Origin: Desulfamplus sp.
GTDB taxonomy: Bacteria; Desulfobacterota; Desulfobacteria; Desulfobacterales; Desulfobacteraceae
DNA: 58,122 bases
Assembly: GCA_015232555.1 (NCBI GenBank)
Contig: JADFZJ010000022.1
Span: 1-58,122 of the forward strand
Direction of reading: 5' to 3'
Under the pieces are notes generated by a model. It was not told the origin of the DNA. It was given only the letters and a program-made list of their open reading frames with translations, and did not search any database. Each line of letters starts with the position of its first letter. Within the stretch, counting starts at the first letter, position 1. Position numbers and translations under genes: made by a program. Shown piece by piece: positions 26,758 to 35,642 of the stretch.

Positions 26758-27891
26758 TTATTCTTTATTAATGGAAGGTTGAATGTTAATGGAAGAGTCA
26801 GGATTGATGAGGCTCGAATCAGTGCAGGTGCAGTTATCGTTAGAAATTCTGCCGTTACAGGACATTTCACATAAAAGTGTTCCGTTCCCACACTCCTCTG
26901 TTTCAAATTGAAGCACAGGATGGTTAATGTTAAATTTATGTTGCAGTTCATGTCTGAGCTGTCCTCCTAATTGGGAAGTATTGCTTACCAATTGGTCAGG
27001 AACAACAACATGGCAGGAAAAAGCAGTGTCGGAAGATGATATTTGCCATGCGTGGAGATAATGAACTCCAGTTACTCCGGGTACAGATTCAAGAAATGTC
27101 TGCACCTGTTCAAGAGGAACGTGAGAGGGGGTAGCATTCATCAGAACTGATACAGAATCTTTAAGCAATGACCAACTGTTCTTCAAAATAAAGATGACGA
27201 TCAGGACAGAAAGAAGAGGATCAAGCCAATACCACTCATAAAACATGAGCAGAATACCGTTTATGAGAACAACAACCGATGTCAGCAAATCCCCGACCAT
27301 GTGCAGAAAAGCACCTCGCATATTTAGGTTATGAGCAGAATCACGATGCAGCAGCAAGGCAGAAAAACCATTGCCAGCAATTCCAATTCCAGCAAGAATC
27401 ATCACAGGGATTCCGTTTACTGTCTCAGGATTAAAAAATCTGTGAACCGCATGATAAAGGATAACGCCTGAAGCACCAGTCAAAAGAAGAACATTGATCA
27501 GGGCAGCCATGATCTCTGCTCGTCTATATCCAAAAGTGTTGAAAACAGTAGCCCCTTTTTGACCAATACGAAATGCAATGTATGAGATAAGTATGGCTGT
27601 AAAGTCGCTGAAATTGTGAACAGCATCTGAAATAAGAGCTACTGAGTTTGCAATCAATCCTCCGATTATCTGTGCTACAGGAATTATAAAGTTGAGAGCT
27701 AAGGTTATAAGAAGTCTTGAGCCAGTATTCACTTCTGGATCATAGCTGTGGCTATAATGATGGTTGTGGGTATTTTCAAAATGTTGATGGTAATCTTCTT
27801 CTAAATGATTATTATCGCTTTCTTCACTTAAATAGTGAGGATGCTCTTTTTCTGAATCAGTATGATTTGAATCGTTTTTATTTGTCAGCAT
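26758..27891 (-). CDS. His-rich cation diffusion facilitator (Zn/Co/Cd-type efflux)
   Basis: The protein has 377 residues from the ATG at 27891. The frame is open further, but 27891 sits directly after the rhodanese stop. Residues ~10-55 are rich in His, Asp and Glu (NTHNHHYSHSYDPE). Six membrane helices follow, with the metal-site pairs HNFSD (helix 2) and HMVGD (helix 5), giving the HxxxD/HxxxD site typical of zinc-type CDFs. The C-terminal cytoplasmic domain has VPLEQVQTFLESVPGVTGVHYLHAWQI. The tail is unusually Cys-rich (ECGNGTLLCEMSCN, CTC), suggesting an extra thiol metal site. It exports divalent cations against protons. Flanked by the rhodanese and MauE genes. Confidence 0.92.
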   Translation of the reverse strand: MLTNKNDSNHTDSEKEHPHYLSEESDNNHLEEDYHQHFENTHNHHYSHSYDPEVNTGSRLLITLALNFIIPVAQIIGGLIANSVALISDAVHNFSDFTAILISYIAFRIGQKGATVFNTFGYRRAEIMAALINVLLLTGASGVILYHAVHRFFNPETVNGIPVMILAGIGIAGNGFSALLLHRDSAHNLNMRGAFLHMVGDLLTSVVVLINGILLMFYEWYWLDPLLSVLIVIFILKNSWSLLKDSVSVLMNATPSHVPLEQVQTFLESVPGVTGVHYLHAWQISSSDTAFSCHVVVPDQLVSNTSQLGGQLRHELQHKFNINHPVLQFETEECGNGTLLCEMSCNGRISNDNCTCTDSSLINPDSSINIQPSINKE

Positions 27892-27895
27892 GTTT

Positions 27896-28450
27896 TTATT
27901 CCCCAATCTCATTTGGCAATCCCGCCTCCTGCCATACACTCCAGCCATTGACAAGCACCTTTACATTATTAAACCCCATCTCTTTAAGAAAAAGTGCAAG
28001 TTCATGGCTCAATTCGCATGTGTCACCATCACAGTATGTTATAATAACTTTACTTTTACTACTTCCATCACCACGGTCATTATTATCTAACTGACTCTCT
28101 TCCAGCTTTGGGGCAATATCCATAAAATAGGCATCTACTTCTTGTTGAGGCAGACTTAACGCTCCTTGAATATGACCTTCATCATACTGCTCTTTTCGAC
28201 GTGCATCTAAAAATAGAGCTGTCTTGTTTTCAAACAATCTTTTTGCCTCTTCAAGTGAAATAACAAGACTCTCTCCTGAAGAATCAGAAAATCTTGCATC
28301 AACAGACCACTCTCCAATGATTGGTATGCTATCAGAACGAAAATGGTTGACTGTTAATGCAAAAATCGAAGCTAAAATAACAAAAACTGAAATTTGCCAG
28401 AAGGTCTTTTTTAAAAGGTGAGAATTTGAGTTAAAATTTGCGTTATTCAT
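27896..28450 (-). CDS. Membrane-anchored rhodanese-like sulfurtransferase
   Basis: The protein has 184 residues. One N-terminal membrane helix (~residues 15-33, TFWQISVFVILASIFALTV) anchors it, and the rhodanese domain probably faces the periplasm. Conserved parts: ALFLDARRKEQYDEGHIQGALSLP and the active loop VIITYCDGDTCELSHELALFL, with the catalytic Cys in YC and a second Cys five residues on. The final motif is NNVKVLVNGWSVWQEAGLP. An insertion rich in Asp/Ser (~105-122) precedes the catalytic strand. The gene lies 4 bp upstream of the CDF gene. It may transfer sulfane sulfur or detoxify thiophilic metals; the role is inferred from context. Confidence 0.9.
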   Translation of the reverse strand: MNNANFNSNSHLLKKTFWQISVFVILASIFALTVNHFRSDSIPIIGEWSVDARFSDSSGESLVISLEEAKRLFENKTALFLDARRKEQYDEGHIQGALSLPQQEVDAYFMDIAPKLEESQLDNNDRGDGSSKSKVIITYCDGDTCELSHELALFLKEMGFNNVKVLVNGWSVWQEAGLPNEIGE

Positions 28451-28589
28451 GTGAGTTAGCCGTTATTAAAGGTTTATAAATCGAATAATTCTAAACAGTT
28501 TCAAAGATTAGTTATTTCAAAATTTATACTCTTATCAAATATACATCCGTATCTATTTCTGAATCATCCTTTCCACGCATTATAAAAAA

Positions 28590-29114
28590 TTAAAAATCTA
28601 AATTGAATTTACCAAGATAACTTTTCAACGTCTCTCTGTTATCAGAGTTAAGCTGGGGACAATCTTCGTAACCTTTTGCACCTTCAACAACACGGGTGGC
28701 AAATACCATACAGGTTGGCTCTCCGCACTCCTTGCAGTTAGTTTTTGGCAGAAGTTTTAATATCTCCATCATTTTTGGCTGGGGCATTGCCTCATAACTT
28801 GGTGTGATCGAGTCTCTTTTTTCCCATGTGTCATTGATTTCGCGTTTTAGCCATTCAACTATTTTACGGGCTTCAGCTTCATCCTTCAAAGCATTGATGG
28901 CAATTTTTTGCGGATGTACTGTAATCAATTTACCTTGAATTTTAAATGTTACAGACACAGGCTCTTTAGTAAAAGTGAATCCTCCAAGTGAAGCATTCAA
29001 GTAAGGTATTGCCTCTGAAATATCCTGATCTAAATGGGCAAAACAGTGGACTCCAATAGAGCCTGGCATACATTTTGAGTTAAAGATTTCAAGCTGATAA
29101 CTTTCAAGTAACAT
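28590..29114 (-). CDS. Fe-S cluster-binding protein (CdhD/RnfB-like FeS domain)
   Basis: The protein has 174 residues. The N-terminal ~110 residues are an unassigned domain (GSIGVHCFAHLDQDISEAIPYLNASLGG). The C-terminal part carries the 4Fe-4S motif LPKTNCKECGEPTCMVFATRV, then YEDCP, i.e. CX2CX4CX~16C as in the FeS domain of corrinoid-protein subunits and RnfB. Proteins with this layout are commonly found beside YraQ-type permeases and arsenic genes in deltaproteobacteria, which matches its position 95 bp downstream of the permease. A possible electron carrier; the partner is unknown. AGGAGG lies 13 nt before the ATG. Confidence 0.8.
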   Translation of the reverse strand: MLLESYQLEIFNSKCMPGSIGVHCFAHLDQDISEAIPYLNASLGGFTFTKEPVSVTFKIQGKLITVHPQKIAINALKDEAEARKIVEWLKREINDTWEKRDSITPSYEAMPQPKMMEILKLLPKTNCKECGEPTCMVFATRVVEGAKGYEDCPQLNSDNRETLKSYLGKFNLDF

Positions 29115-29208
29115 AACAACTCTTTGCCTCCTGATAGTGAACTACCGCTACTTTCAAGATAGCGGGTTCAACAATTTTTAATAGCGTAAAATAATGCTGA
29201 ATTGATGA

Positions 29209-30246
29209 TTAGATGAGCATATTGAAAAGATAGCCCACAAAAAGAATTCCACACCCAACAACCCCTATAAAAACAGCAATAAGTCTTGGCTTGAGAACCT
29301 TGCGTAAAATAACCATCTCTGGCAAAGAGAGAGCAATAACAGCCATCATAAACGCAAGCACAGTCCCAAGTGCTGCACCTTTTCCAAGCAGAGCCTCAAC
29401 TACCGGAATAATACCAGCGGCATTGGAATACATCGGAATGCCTATAATTACGGCTAAAGGAACTGACCACCATGAATCCTTACCCATTATTGAAGCCATA
29501 AACTCTTCAGGAACAAATCCATGAATTCCGGCACCAACACCAATACCGATAATGACATAAATCCACACCTTGCCGACAATCTCTTTAACGGCTTCCCACC
29601 CATAGATAATGCGGTCATGCCATGAAAGTTTTTCTTCCGGAATATTAAGATCAGATGCCTTGATTGCTGTAACCCAATCCTCAATATGGTTTTCAAGATG
29701 AAGTCTTCCAATCACCCATCCTGCAACAATGGCAATTGTCAACCCTGTACCCAAGTAAATAGCAGCTACTTTCCACCCAAGCAATCCGTAAAGTAATCCA
29801 AGTGCAATTTCATTGACCATTGGGGCTGAAATGAGAAACGAGAAGGTTACACCAAGAGGGACTCCTGTAGTTACAAAACCGATAAACAGTGGCACTGCTG
29901 AACATGAACAGAAAGGGGTTACAATGCCAAGCATGGCAGCCATTATATTACCTGCAAACTCGCTCTTTCCTGAAAGAAATGCTCTTGTCTTTTCAGGTGT
30001 AAAAAAACTTCTGATTATCCCTACTCCAAACACAACAATAAAAAGAAGCATCATAACTTTTGGGGTATCATAGAGAAAAAACTCAACAGAAGCACCAAAA
30101 TGACTTCCCTGTTGTATTCCAAAAAGATTGTACGTAAGCCATGAAGCTGCGGGTAAAAGCTGCCTGTAAATCAACCACCAGATAGCAACTGCAAAAATGC
30201 CAACAGGTAGATAAAGATATTCATGTTTAATTCTTTTTTGTAACAT
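29209..30246 (-). CDS. YraQ/ArsP-type permease (UPF0718)
   Basis: The protein has 345 residues from the ATG at 30246, preferred over the GTG at 30255 because GAGG sits 8 nt upstream. About eight to nine membrane helices. Signature: [45 protein letters not shown], including the conserved FCSCSAVP that defines the family, and a second half with [23 protein letters not shown]. Members include ArsP (organoarsenical efflux) and metal or thiol-related permeases. Substrate cannot be read from sequence; the Acr3 neighbour (20-nt overlap) points to arsenic. It is followed by an Fe-S protein gene. Confidence 0.88.
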   Translation of the reverse strand: MLQKRIKHEYLYLPVGIFAVAIWWLIYRQLLPAASWLTYNLFGIQQGSHFGASVEFFLYDTPKVMMLLFIVVFGVGIIRSFFTPEKTRAFLSGKSEFAGNIMAAMLGIVTPFCSCSAVPLFIGFVTTGVPLGVTFSFLISAPMVNEIALGLLYGLLGWKVAAIYLGTGLTIAIVAGWVIGRLHLENHIEDWVTAIKASDLNIPEEKLSWHDRIIYGWEAVKEIVGKVWIYVIIGIGVGAGIHGFVPEEFMASIMGKDSWWSVPLAVIIGIPMYSNAAGIIPVVEALLGKGAALGTVLAFMMAVIALSLPEMVILRKVLKPRLIAVFIGVVGCGILFVGYLFNMLI

Positions 30247-31312
30247 GACAGACACCTCTTATAGTATTCAGAGTGTATGGAAAATATTTTTTCCTGAACC
30301 ACAATGCCACATGAACAAGTCCAATCAGAACTGGAACTTCTACAAGAGGACCAATAACTGCTGCAAATGCCTCGCCAGAATCAATCCCAAAGACAGCTAC
30401 AGCCACAGCAATGGCAAGCTCAAAGTTGTTTGATGCTGCTGTAAAGCTTAAAGTTGCAGACTGTTCATAGGTTGCACCTGCTTTCATGGACATGAAAAAA
30501 GATGCTAAAAACATAACAAGAAAATAGATACAAAGGGGAATAGCTATACGGATTACATCAAACGGCAGTTGAACAATATATTCGCCTTTAAGAGAGAACA
30601 TAACAAGAATGGTAAAGAGAAGTGCAATAAGGGTCATCGGGCTGATTTTGGGTATAAAGACCTTTTCATACCAATCTTTTCCCTTTGTCTTTAGTCCGAT
30701 AATTCGGGAGATCATACCAGCAATAAAAGGAATGCCAAGATAGATAAAGACACTTTCTGCAATCTGCCCGATTGAGATATTCACAACCGCCCCCTCAAGA
30801 CCTATAAAGTTTGGTAGAACTGTAATGAAAATCCACGCATATATTGAGAAAAACAAAACCTGAAAAATAGAGTTAAATGCTACAAGTCCAGCACAATATT
30901 CAGTATCTCCGTAAGCAAGATCATTCCAGACAATCACCATTGCAATACAACGGGCAAGACCAATCATAATAAGTCCAACCATGTATTCGTGATGACCAGA
31001 TAAAAAGGTGATAGCAAGAAGGAACATCAAAATTGGTCCAACAATCCAGTTTTGAAGAAGTGAAAGCCCAAGAATTTTTACATCCTTGAACACTTCGCCA
31101 AGCTGCTCATATTTAACCTTTGCAAGAGGTGGGTACATCATAAGAATGAGACCAATTGCAATTGGAATGTTGGTTGTTCCTACCTGAAAAAAGTTAATGA
31201 AATTCTTGATGCCGGGGAAAGTATAGCCCCAGCCAACACCGACTGCCATAGCGGTAAATATCCAAAGAGTTAGAAATCTATCAAGAAATGATAATTTTTT
31301 GACTTCTGACAT
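30227..31312 (-). CDS. acr3: Arsenite efflux transporter Acr3
   Basis: The protein has 361 residues and ten predicted membrane helices. The diagnostic Acr3 segment in helix 4 is [18 protein letters not shown], with the essential Cys, and the matching helix 9 segment is [20 protein letters not shown]. It expels arsenite (and in some cases antimonite) by proton antiport. The stop overlaps the permease gene start. The ATG follows GGAG about 10 nt upstream. No arsC is in the window; an ArsR gene is 3.8 kb away on the same strand. Confidence 0.93.
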   Translation of the reverse strand: MSEVKKLSFLDRFLTLWIFTAMAVGVGWGYTFPGIKNFINFFQVGTTNIPIAIGLILMMYPPLAKVKYEQLGEVFKDVKILGLSLLQNWIVGPILMFLLAITFLSGHHEYMVGLIMIGLARCIAMVIVWNDLAYGDTEYCAGLVAFNSIFQVLFFSIYAWIFITVLPNFIGLEGAVVNISIGQIAESVFIYLGIPFIAGMISRIIGLKTKGKDWYEKVFIPKISPMTLIALLFTILVMFSLKGEYIVQLPFDVIRIAIPLCIYFLVMFLASFFMSMKAGATYEQSATLSFTAASNNFELAIAVAVAVFGIDSGEAFAAVIGPLVEVPVLIGLVHVALWFRKKYFPYTLNTIRGVCHVTKKN

Positions 31313-31362
31313 ATTTTTAATCTCCTGTTGTTAAGCATAAAGAATTGTTATTTTCAAAGATT

Positions 31363-31448
31363 ATCAGAATCACTGATTAATCTGATTGCACGGATTTCAC
31401 TGATTTTTTCCGTGTAATTTTTTAATCCGTTAAATAAGTGATTCTGAT
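31363..31448. repeat. 86-bp palindromic intergenic element
   Basis: ATCAGAATCACT (31363-31374) and AGTGATTCTGAT (31437-31448) are exact inverted repeats, enclosing a second inverted pair CACGGA/TCCGTG and repeated TGATT/AATCCG words. It fills most of the 175-bp gap between ccdA and acr3. It looks like a MITE-like or REP-like intergenic repeat, but no second copy is in this window. Confidence 0.6.
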
Positions 31449-31487
31449 ATTAAATATACATAATCCTAAAGAAGAAACACTTTAAAA

Positions 31488-32192
31488 TTAACTTATAAAC
31501 GGACTTGCTATAAAATAGACTCCCAATAGGCATATCATAACTCCTGCACCTTTACGAAACCATGTTCCAGCCCCCTGCCAAGTGTTGTTTTCCATGAGTT
31601 TTCGCACTGCTGCTGTAGAGCTTCCAGCAACTACAATTGGAAGACAATGACCCACAGCAAATAAAATTATCAGAACAATACCAGTTGCTATCTTTTCTTG
31701 AACTGTAATAATCGCAAGAATCGGTGCAATAAATCCAAATGTACATGAACCTGAAAGAACTCCATAAGCAAGCCCAAGCACAAAAGCACCAAATATTCCC
31801 TTGATTTTCAGGCGGTAAAGCAGGCTTCCTGACATTGAGCATTTCTCAACACCAAGCATTCCTAAGGAGATCCAGACAAGTATGCCTCCGATGACAAGCT
31901 GCCAATAATTCCCAACATCTCCAAGCATTCGCCCAAGCATGGCACAGATAATTCCCACAAGGGCAATGGTGATAAAAAGCCCGATGGTAAAGGCTCCAGC
32001 GTAAACGCCCGCTTGTTTAGGATTTACAGCTTTATCCTGTCCTCCTACATAAGCAATAATCAAAGGTATTGACGCAAGATGACAGGGACTTAGCATTACG
32101 CTTACCATTCCCCAAAGAAAACAGCCAATCGCTGCAATGGCAATTCCGCCTGACATCCATTGATTTATTGTTATGAATAGTGAATCAAGCAT
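31488..32192 (-). CDS. ccdA: CcdA-type cytochrome c biogenesis / thiol-disulfide transporter
   Basis: The protein has 234 residues with six membrane helices. The two redox cysteines occur in the pseudo-symmetric motifs VMLSPCHLASIPLIIAY (helix 1) and VLSGSCTFGFIAPILAI (helix 4), as in CcdA/DsbD beta. It passes reducing equivalents from cytoplasmic thioredoxin to periplasmic thiol proteins. The thioredoxin-like gene directly upstream (32309) encodes the likely partner. It follows that gene on the minus strand across a 116-bp gap that holds a palindrome. Confidence 0.88.
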   Translation of the reverse strand: MLDSLFITINQWMSGGIAIAAIGCFLWGMVSVMLSPCHLASIPLIIAYVGGQDKAVNPKQAGVYAGAFTIGLFITIALVGIICAMLGRMLGDVGNYWQLVIGGILVWISLGMLGVEKCSMSGSLLYRLKIKGIFGAFVLGLAYGVLSGSCTFGFIAPILAIITVQEKIATGIVLIILFAVGHCLPIVVAGSSTAAVRKLMENNTWQGAGTWFRKGAGVMICLLGVYFIASPFIS

Positions 32193-32249
32193 AAGTTCAT
32201 TATCCTTAAATCTTTTGATTGTAGCCTTTTTAGATTTAACGCAAACTAT

Positions 32250-32273
32250 AGAGACGCACGGTTGTGCGTCTCT
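32250..32273. repeat. Dispersed palindrome, copy 2
   Basis: AGAGACGCAC and GTGCGTCTCT arms around GGTT, in the gap between the thioredoxin-like gene and ccdA on the minus strand. Same arms as at 15971, 39461 and 47838. Confidence 0.85.
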
Positions 32274-32308
32274 ACGCTCATAAAAAATTTAAATAGGATA
32301 GATTAAAA

Positions 32309-32737
32309 TTATAATTTCACACCCATTTTGGTAAGCTGTGCAACTATAGCCTCCTCGGGCATAAATCCTGTGTTACGAATTACCTCTTTGCCATCTACAT
32401 CAAAAAATATTTGAGTTGGTATCGCACGAATACCAAACTTTTGAGCCTCTTCCTTGTTCTCCCACACATCAATGAATACAATTGCAGCTTTTCCAGCATA
32501 AGCTTTTTCGAGCTTTTCAAGAATAGGTGCCATCATCTTGCATGGAATACACTTTTTAGCACCCAAATCAACCATCGTAACCATTCCTTTTACTGGAACT
32601 GCTGGCGGGGTTGTCATATTTTCTGCACTGTATCCAGAACCTGTCATTGCAATGCTGAAAATACTTGCTCCTGCAATCACTGTTATTAATGCAGAAAAAA
32701 ATCTGTATCTAAATCTTTTTTTCATGATTATTTTCAT
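32309..32737 (-). CDS. Periplasmic thioredoxin-like protein
   Basis: The protein has 142 residues. An N-terminal signal or anchor (residues ~8-38, FFSALITVIAGASIFSIAMT) precedes a thioredoxin fold with active site LGAKKCIPCKMMAPILEKL (CIPC), FIDVWENKEEAQKFGIRAIPTQIFFD (cis-Pro), and FMPEEAIVAQL. It is a likely partner of CcdA, passing electrons to extracytoplasmic disulfides. An internal ATG 12 bases downstream is an alternative start. Eight bases separate it from the upstream glutaredoxin-like gene. Confidence 0.9.
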   Translation of the reverse strand: MKIIMKKRFRYRFFSALITVIAGASIFSIAMTGSGYSAENMTTPPAVPVKGMVTMVDLGAKKCIPCKMMAPILEKLEKAYAGKAAIVFIDVWENKEEAQKFGIRAIPTQIFFDVDGKEVIRNTGFMPEEAIVAQLTKMGVKL

Positions 32738-32744
32738 TTCCTCT

Positions 32745-32978
32745 TTATGCCTTAATCCAGCTCATAATTTCCTGTTTTGTGGGTATTTTCCCCACACATT
32801 TGACCTCACCATTTACAACAACTGCTGGAGTGCCAAACACACCGTAACCAGCAATCTGCATAAGATCAGAGACTTTCTCAACTGATGCCGCAATCTTTGC
32901 TTCACTTACAACTTGAATCACAAGCTCTTCTGTTTTTTTACATTTTGCACACCCTGGACCTAATACTTTAATCTCCAT
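32745..32978 (-). CDS. Small thioredoxin/glutaredoxin-like protein (redox-active disulfide protein 2 type)
   Basis: The protein has 77 residues: MEIKVLGPGCAKCKKTEELV with a CAKC active site, FGTPAVVVNGEVKCVG with the cis-Pro loop, and KQEIMSWIKA at the end. This is the MTH895/TM0996-type mini-thioredoxin, regularly found with arsenic permeases and CcdA in anaerobes. It is the first gene of the minus-strand redox/arsenic run; AGGAGA precedes the ATG. A small hairpin (CCCC/GGGG arms near 33019-33038) lies in its leader. Confidence 0.9.
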   Translation of the reverse strand: MEIKVLGPGCAKCKKTEELVIQVVSEAKIAASVEKVSDLMQIAGYGVFGTPAVVVNGEVKCVGKIPTKQEIMSWIKA

Positions 32979-33199
32979 GAGTTGTTCTCCTTTTTTTAAT
33001 CATCATTAGGGTCTAATTCCCCCAGATTGCTGAGGGGTAGTTCATTTATCAAATTTTTAATTACAGCCTGATTTTAAATTGCATCTTGTTGATTTTTAAT
33101 GTTATAGCAAAATTTAAAAAATCAAAGTCAGTTTTCATGGAACAGTATGTTGTATTATTTGCTCATAATTCACCTCAAAATATGGAAACTTAGCATGCT

Positions 33200-34513
33200 A
33201 TGAAACTATTAAAAACTCTTATTCTTGCCTCTATCCTTATGACTGGATTGAATCTAATTTGTTTCAATCCAGATGGAATCATTTGGTTATTAGAGTGTAG
33301 CCGAGTATCTGCACAAGAACTAACCGGACTTAAAATAAGCGGTTACGGTACTCTAAGTGCTACAACACATGACCGCAGCGACATTCACCCTGTGCGTGAT
33401 GTTAGTCAAGCTCCTGAAAACAGATTTAAAACCAATTTTTCAGCAGTTATGGATTCGCGTCTTGGTTTACAGGCTCATTACCGTTTTAGCTCTAACCTTG
33501 ATGCTGTAGTTCAAGGAGTGTTAAGAGATCAGTCTTATATAACATTTAATAACTCTTTAGAATTGGCTTATATTGCATACAGACCAAGTTCATGGTTGGA
33601 GCTTCGGGCAGGCAGATTTGGTTATGATGCCTTTTTAATGTCTGATACTCGAAATCTTGGTTATGCCTATTCATGGGTGCGTCCTCCTAATGAATTTTAT
33701 GGATGGGTTCCTGTTTTCCATACAGATGGAGCAGATGCTACGTTAAGAATTGATGGAGACGATAGCCAGTGGCGTCTTCGCGTTCAAGCTGGAGAACAGG
33801 CATTCAAATTTGCACTTGCAGACAGTGAATATGATGCCGAAACAGAGAGTCTTCAGACACTCTCCCTTAGCCGCCAGTCAGGTCCGCTAACACTTAAAGC
33901 AGGCTACTCCGCATTTTCATTAAAAAATGAGATGAACATTTTTATACCCTTGCATGAGGGGTTAAATCAAATTGCTGATGCAACAGCATCATTCTTTCCT
34001 GAAATCAGCAGTGAAGCCCGCTATCTGCGTGATAATACAGCATTTAAAGGTACAGATATAACATATCTTACCTTGGGTGCATCCTATGATGACGGGCAGT
34101 GGATTGCCCAGGCAGAACTTGCACATTCAACATCAAATACCGAAATTCTATCACATGGGACAATGGGATATGCTGCCTTAGGATATCGCATTGGAGACTT
34201 TACACCATATTTCATCTTCAGTGCCACTCGTGCTGGCAATGATATCCGAAAATCTATTGCGGATTGGTCAATTATTGAAGCAGCCGAGCTTCAAGAGACA
34301 GTTATCAACATTATTAATACCACTCGAATGGACCAAGAAACCTTATCTTTTGGTGTTAGATGGGATTTTCATAATCAAGCTGCACTGAAATTGCAGTTGG
34401 ACAGCATTCACATTAACTCCTTTGGATATGGATTGTGGTTCGCAAAGCCTATCACAATAGACAACGACAGCAGTATGAGCCTTGGAACAATAAGTCTGGA
34501 GGTCATGTTTTGA
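33200..34513 (+). CDS. Outer-membrane beta-barrel (porin-like) protein
   Basis: The protein has 437 residues. A long N-terminal signal region (~1-38, ending VSAQELTG) is followed by alternating beta-strand sequence with aromatic girdles: GLKISGYGTLSATTHD, LGLQAHYRFSSNLDAVVQGVLRD, WLELRAGRFGYDAFLMSDTRNLGYAYSW, and a terminal ISLEVMF ending in Phe as in barrel proteins inserted by BamA. The substrate is unknown. Its stop overlaps the next gene by 4 nt, so the two form an operon with a phosphate-binding-like periplasmic protein. Confidence 0.85.
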   Translation: MKLLKTLILASILMTGLNLICFNPDGIIWLLECSRVSAQELTGLKISGYGTLSATTHDRSDIHPVRDVSQAPENRFKTNFSAVMDSRLGLQAHYRFSSNLDAVVQGVLRDQSYITFNNSLELAYIAYRPSSWLELRAGRFGYDAFLMSDTRNLGYAYSWVRPPNEFYGWVPVFHTDGADATLRIDGDDSQWRLRVQAGEQAFKFALADSEYDAETESLQTLSLSRQSGPLTLKAGYSAFSLKNEMNIFIPLHEGLNQIADATASFFPEISSEARYLRDNTAFKGTDITYLTLGASYDDGQWIAQAELAHSTSNTEILSHGTMGYAALGYRIGDFTPYFIFSATRAGNDIRKSIADWSIIEAAELQETVINIINTTRMDQETLSFGVRWDFHNQAALKLQLDSIHINSFGYGLWFAKPITIDNDSSMSLGTISLEVMF

Positions 34514-34968
34514 AAACATCCATATACTTTATCTTTTTGTTTTTTTATCTGTTTATATCTCTATTGCCGTCTCAAAGTTTGGCTGGCAACACAGATAATG
34601 TCAAAGAGATTGCAGTAGTAGTAAACCCTGAAAACCCTGTAAAAAATCTCACATCCAAAGAGATTTCCGATATGTTTTTAAGTCGGCGTAGAACTTTTCC
34701 TTCAGGTGATCCAGTTATGGTGCTGGAACAGGATCGGGATAGTTCTCTTCGAGAGAAATTTTTTCGCCTTCTTAACGGAATGACTCTGAAGCGTGTGAAT
34801 ACCTACTGGGTACGTCTTCAATTCAGTGGTGAAGTACAGCCTCCGCCAGTTATGTCAAACAACATAGCCATGATTGATGCAGTACGGAATAATCGCCATG
34901 CCATCGGCTATGTTCCGTCTGAATATGTAGATGAATCAGTGCATGTCATTTTGATACTTAAGGATTAG
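34510..34968 (+). CDS. Phosphate-ABC-type periplasmic binding-like protein, short
   Basis: The protein has 152 residues from a TTG start at 34510. The start is chosen because GGAGGT lies 7 nt upstream and it overlaps the porin stop (TTGA); a longer frame from 34435 lies inside the porin gene. Signal peptide residues 1-23 (FIFLFFYLFISLLPSQSLAG). The remainder, IAVVVNPENPVKNLTSKEISDMFLSRRRTFPSGDPVMVLEQD, matches the PstS-like PBP fold found in short periplasmic proteins. It ends HAIGYVPSEYVDESV. Family members often sit beside a barrel and a sensor; no sensor is adjacent here. Confidence 0.8.
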   Translation: MKTSIYFIFLFFYLFISLLPSQSLAGNTDNVKEIAVVVNPENPVKNLTSKEISDMFLSRRRTFPSGDPVMVLEQDRDSSLREKFFRLLNGMTLKRVNTYWVRLQFSGEVQPPPVMSNNIAMIDAVRNNRHAIGYVPSEYVDESVHVILILKD

Positions 34969-35145
34969 ATTTATGTATGACTAACCTAACAACTAATTGA
35001 TACAATCTACAAATTATAATATTACATACGTAAACTCCATAAAGTAGCGCTTCTTCAAATTAGGATATATTCAAATTGTTATTCAACTTAAATTTGTTTT
35101 TATATATCGCAATATAACGATATAGTAAATAAAAAAATTTTCCAA

Positions 35146-35550
35146 TTAGCCTTGTTTACCGCAGTTTGTCTCTTGTTTGCAGGATGTCTCTCTTCCGCAA
35201 ATAACTTCTCTTTGAACATCAGGCAGTTTTTCAATTAATTCAATAATATTTATATCCTCGTTCAGCCAGTTTTTAAGATTGGCAAGAAGGTTTGAAGCGT
35301 AAGGGTTGAACTGTCTATCTGATATGTCAGATGTATTTGCAAGGGTGAAGTTGACCCACAGTCCATCTTTATATGATCTTACAAGACCAGCCTCTTCAAG
35401 AATTTTAAGGTGCTTACTTGCAGTTGACTGGGCTATTCCCAAGACAGTATGGATTTCACAGACACACATTACCCGTTTTTCGAGCATTTTAAGTATTTTT
35501 ATTCGTCCTATGTCTGACGCTGCTTTCATAACTTTTAACAATTCTTTCAT
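35146..35550 (-). CDS. arsR: ArsR-family metalloregulator
   Basis: The protein has 134 residues. Winged-helix ArsR/SmtB fold: ELLKVMKAASDIGRIKILKML, then MCVCEIHTVLGIAQSTASKHLKILEEAGLVRSYKDGLWVNF. The CVC pair at the start of the recognition region is the arsenite-binding site of ArsR-type sensors. The C-terminal tail has three more cysteines (ICGRETSCKQETNCG). It probably represses genes of the Acr3/CcdA cluster, though it lies 2.2 kb upstream of that cluster and is closer to the tungstate-type ABC genes, which precede it on the same strand by 92 bp. Confidence 0.88.
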   Translation of the reverse strand: MKELLKVMKAASDIGRIKILKMLEKRVMCVCEIHTVLGIAQSTASKHLKILEEAGLVRSYKDGLWVNFTLANTSDISDRQFNPYASNLLANLKNWLNEDINIIELIEKLPDVQREVICGRETSCKQETNCGKQG

Positions 35551-35642
35551 TACAAATCCTCATATTTAATGGTGCTAAAGAGTATTGTCTATCCTTCTAT
35601 CTCTCTATCTCAAATATTTACAAGAAGAGAAGGAGATTGATA

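Noticed and set aside
26758-27891. Metal-sensing riboswitch upstream of the CDF gene
   Set aside because: Only 4 bp separate it from the rhodanese stop, so there is no room for a leader RNA.
27892-27954. Upstream extension of the CDF exporter to 27954
   Set aside because: The added codons lie inside the rhodanese coding sequence and show no ribosome binding site; 27891 directly follows the rhodanese stop.
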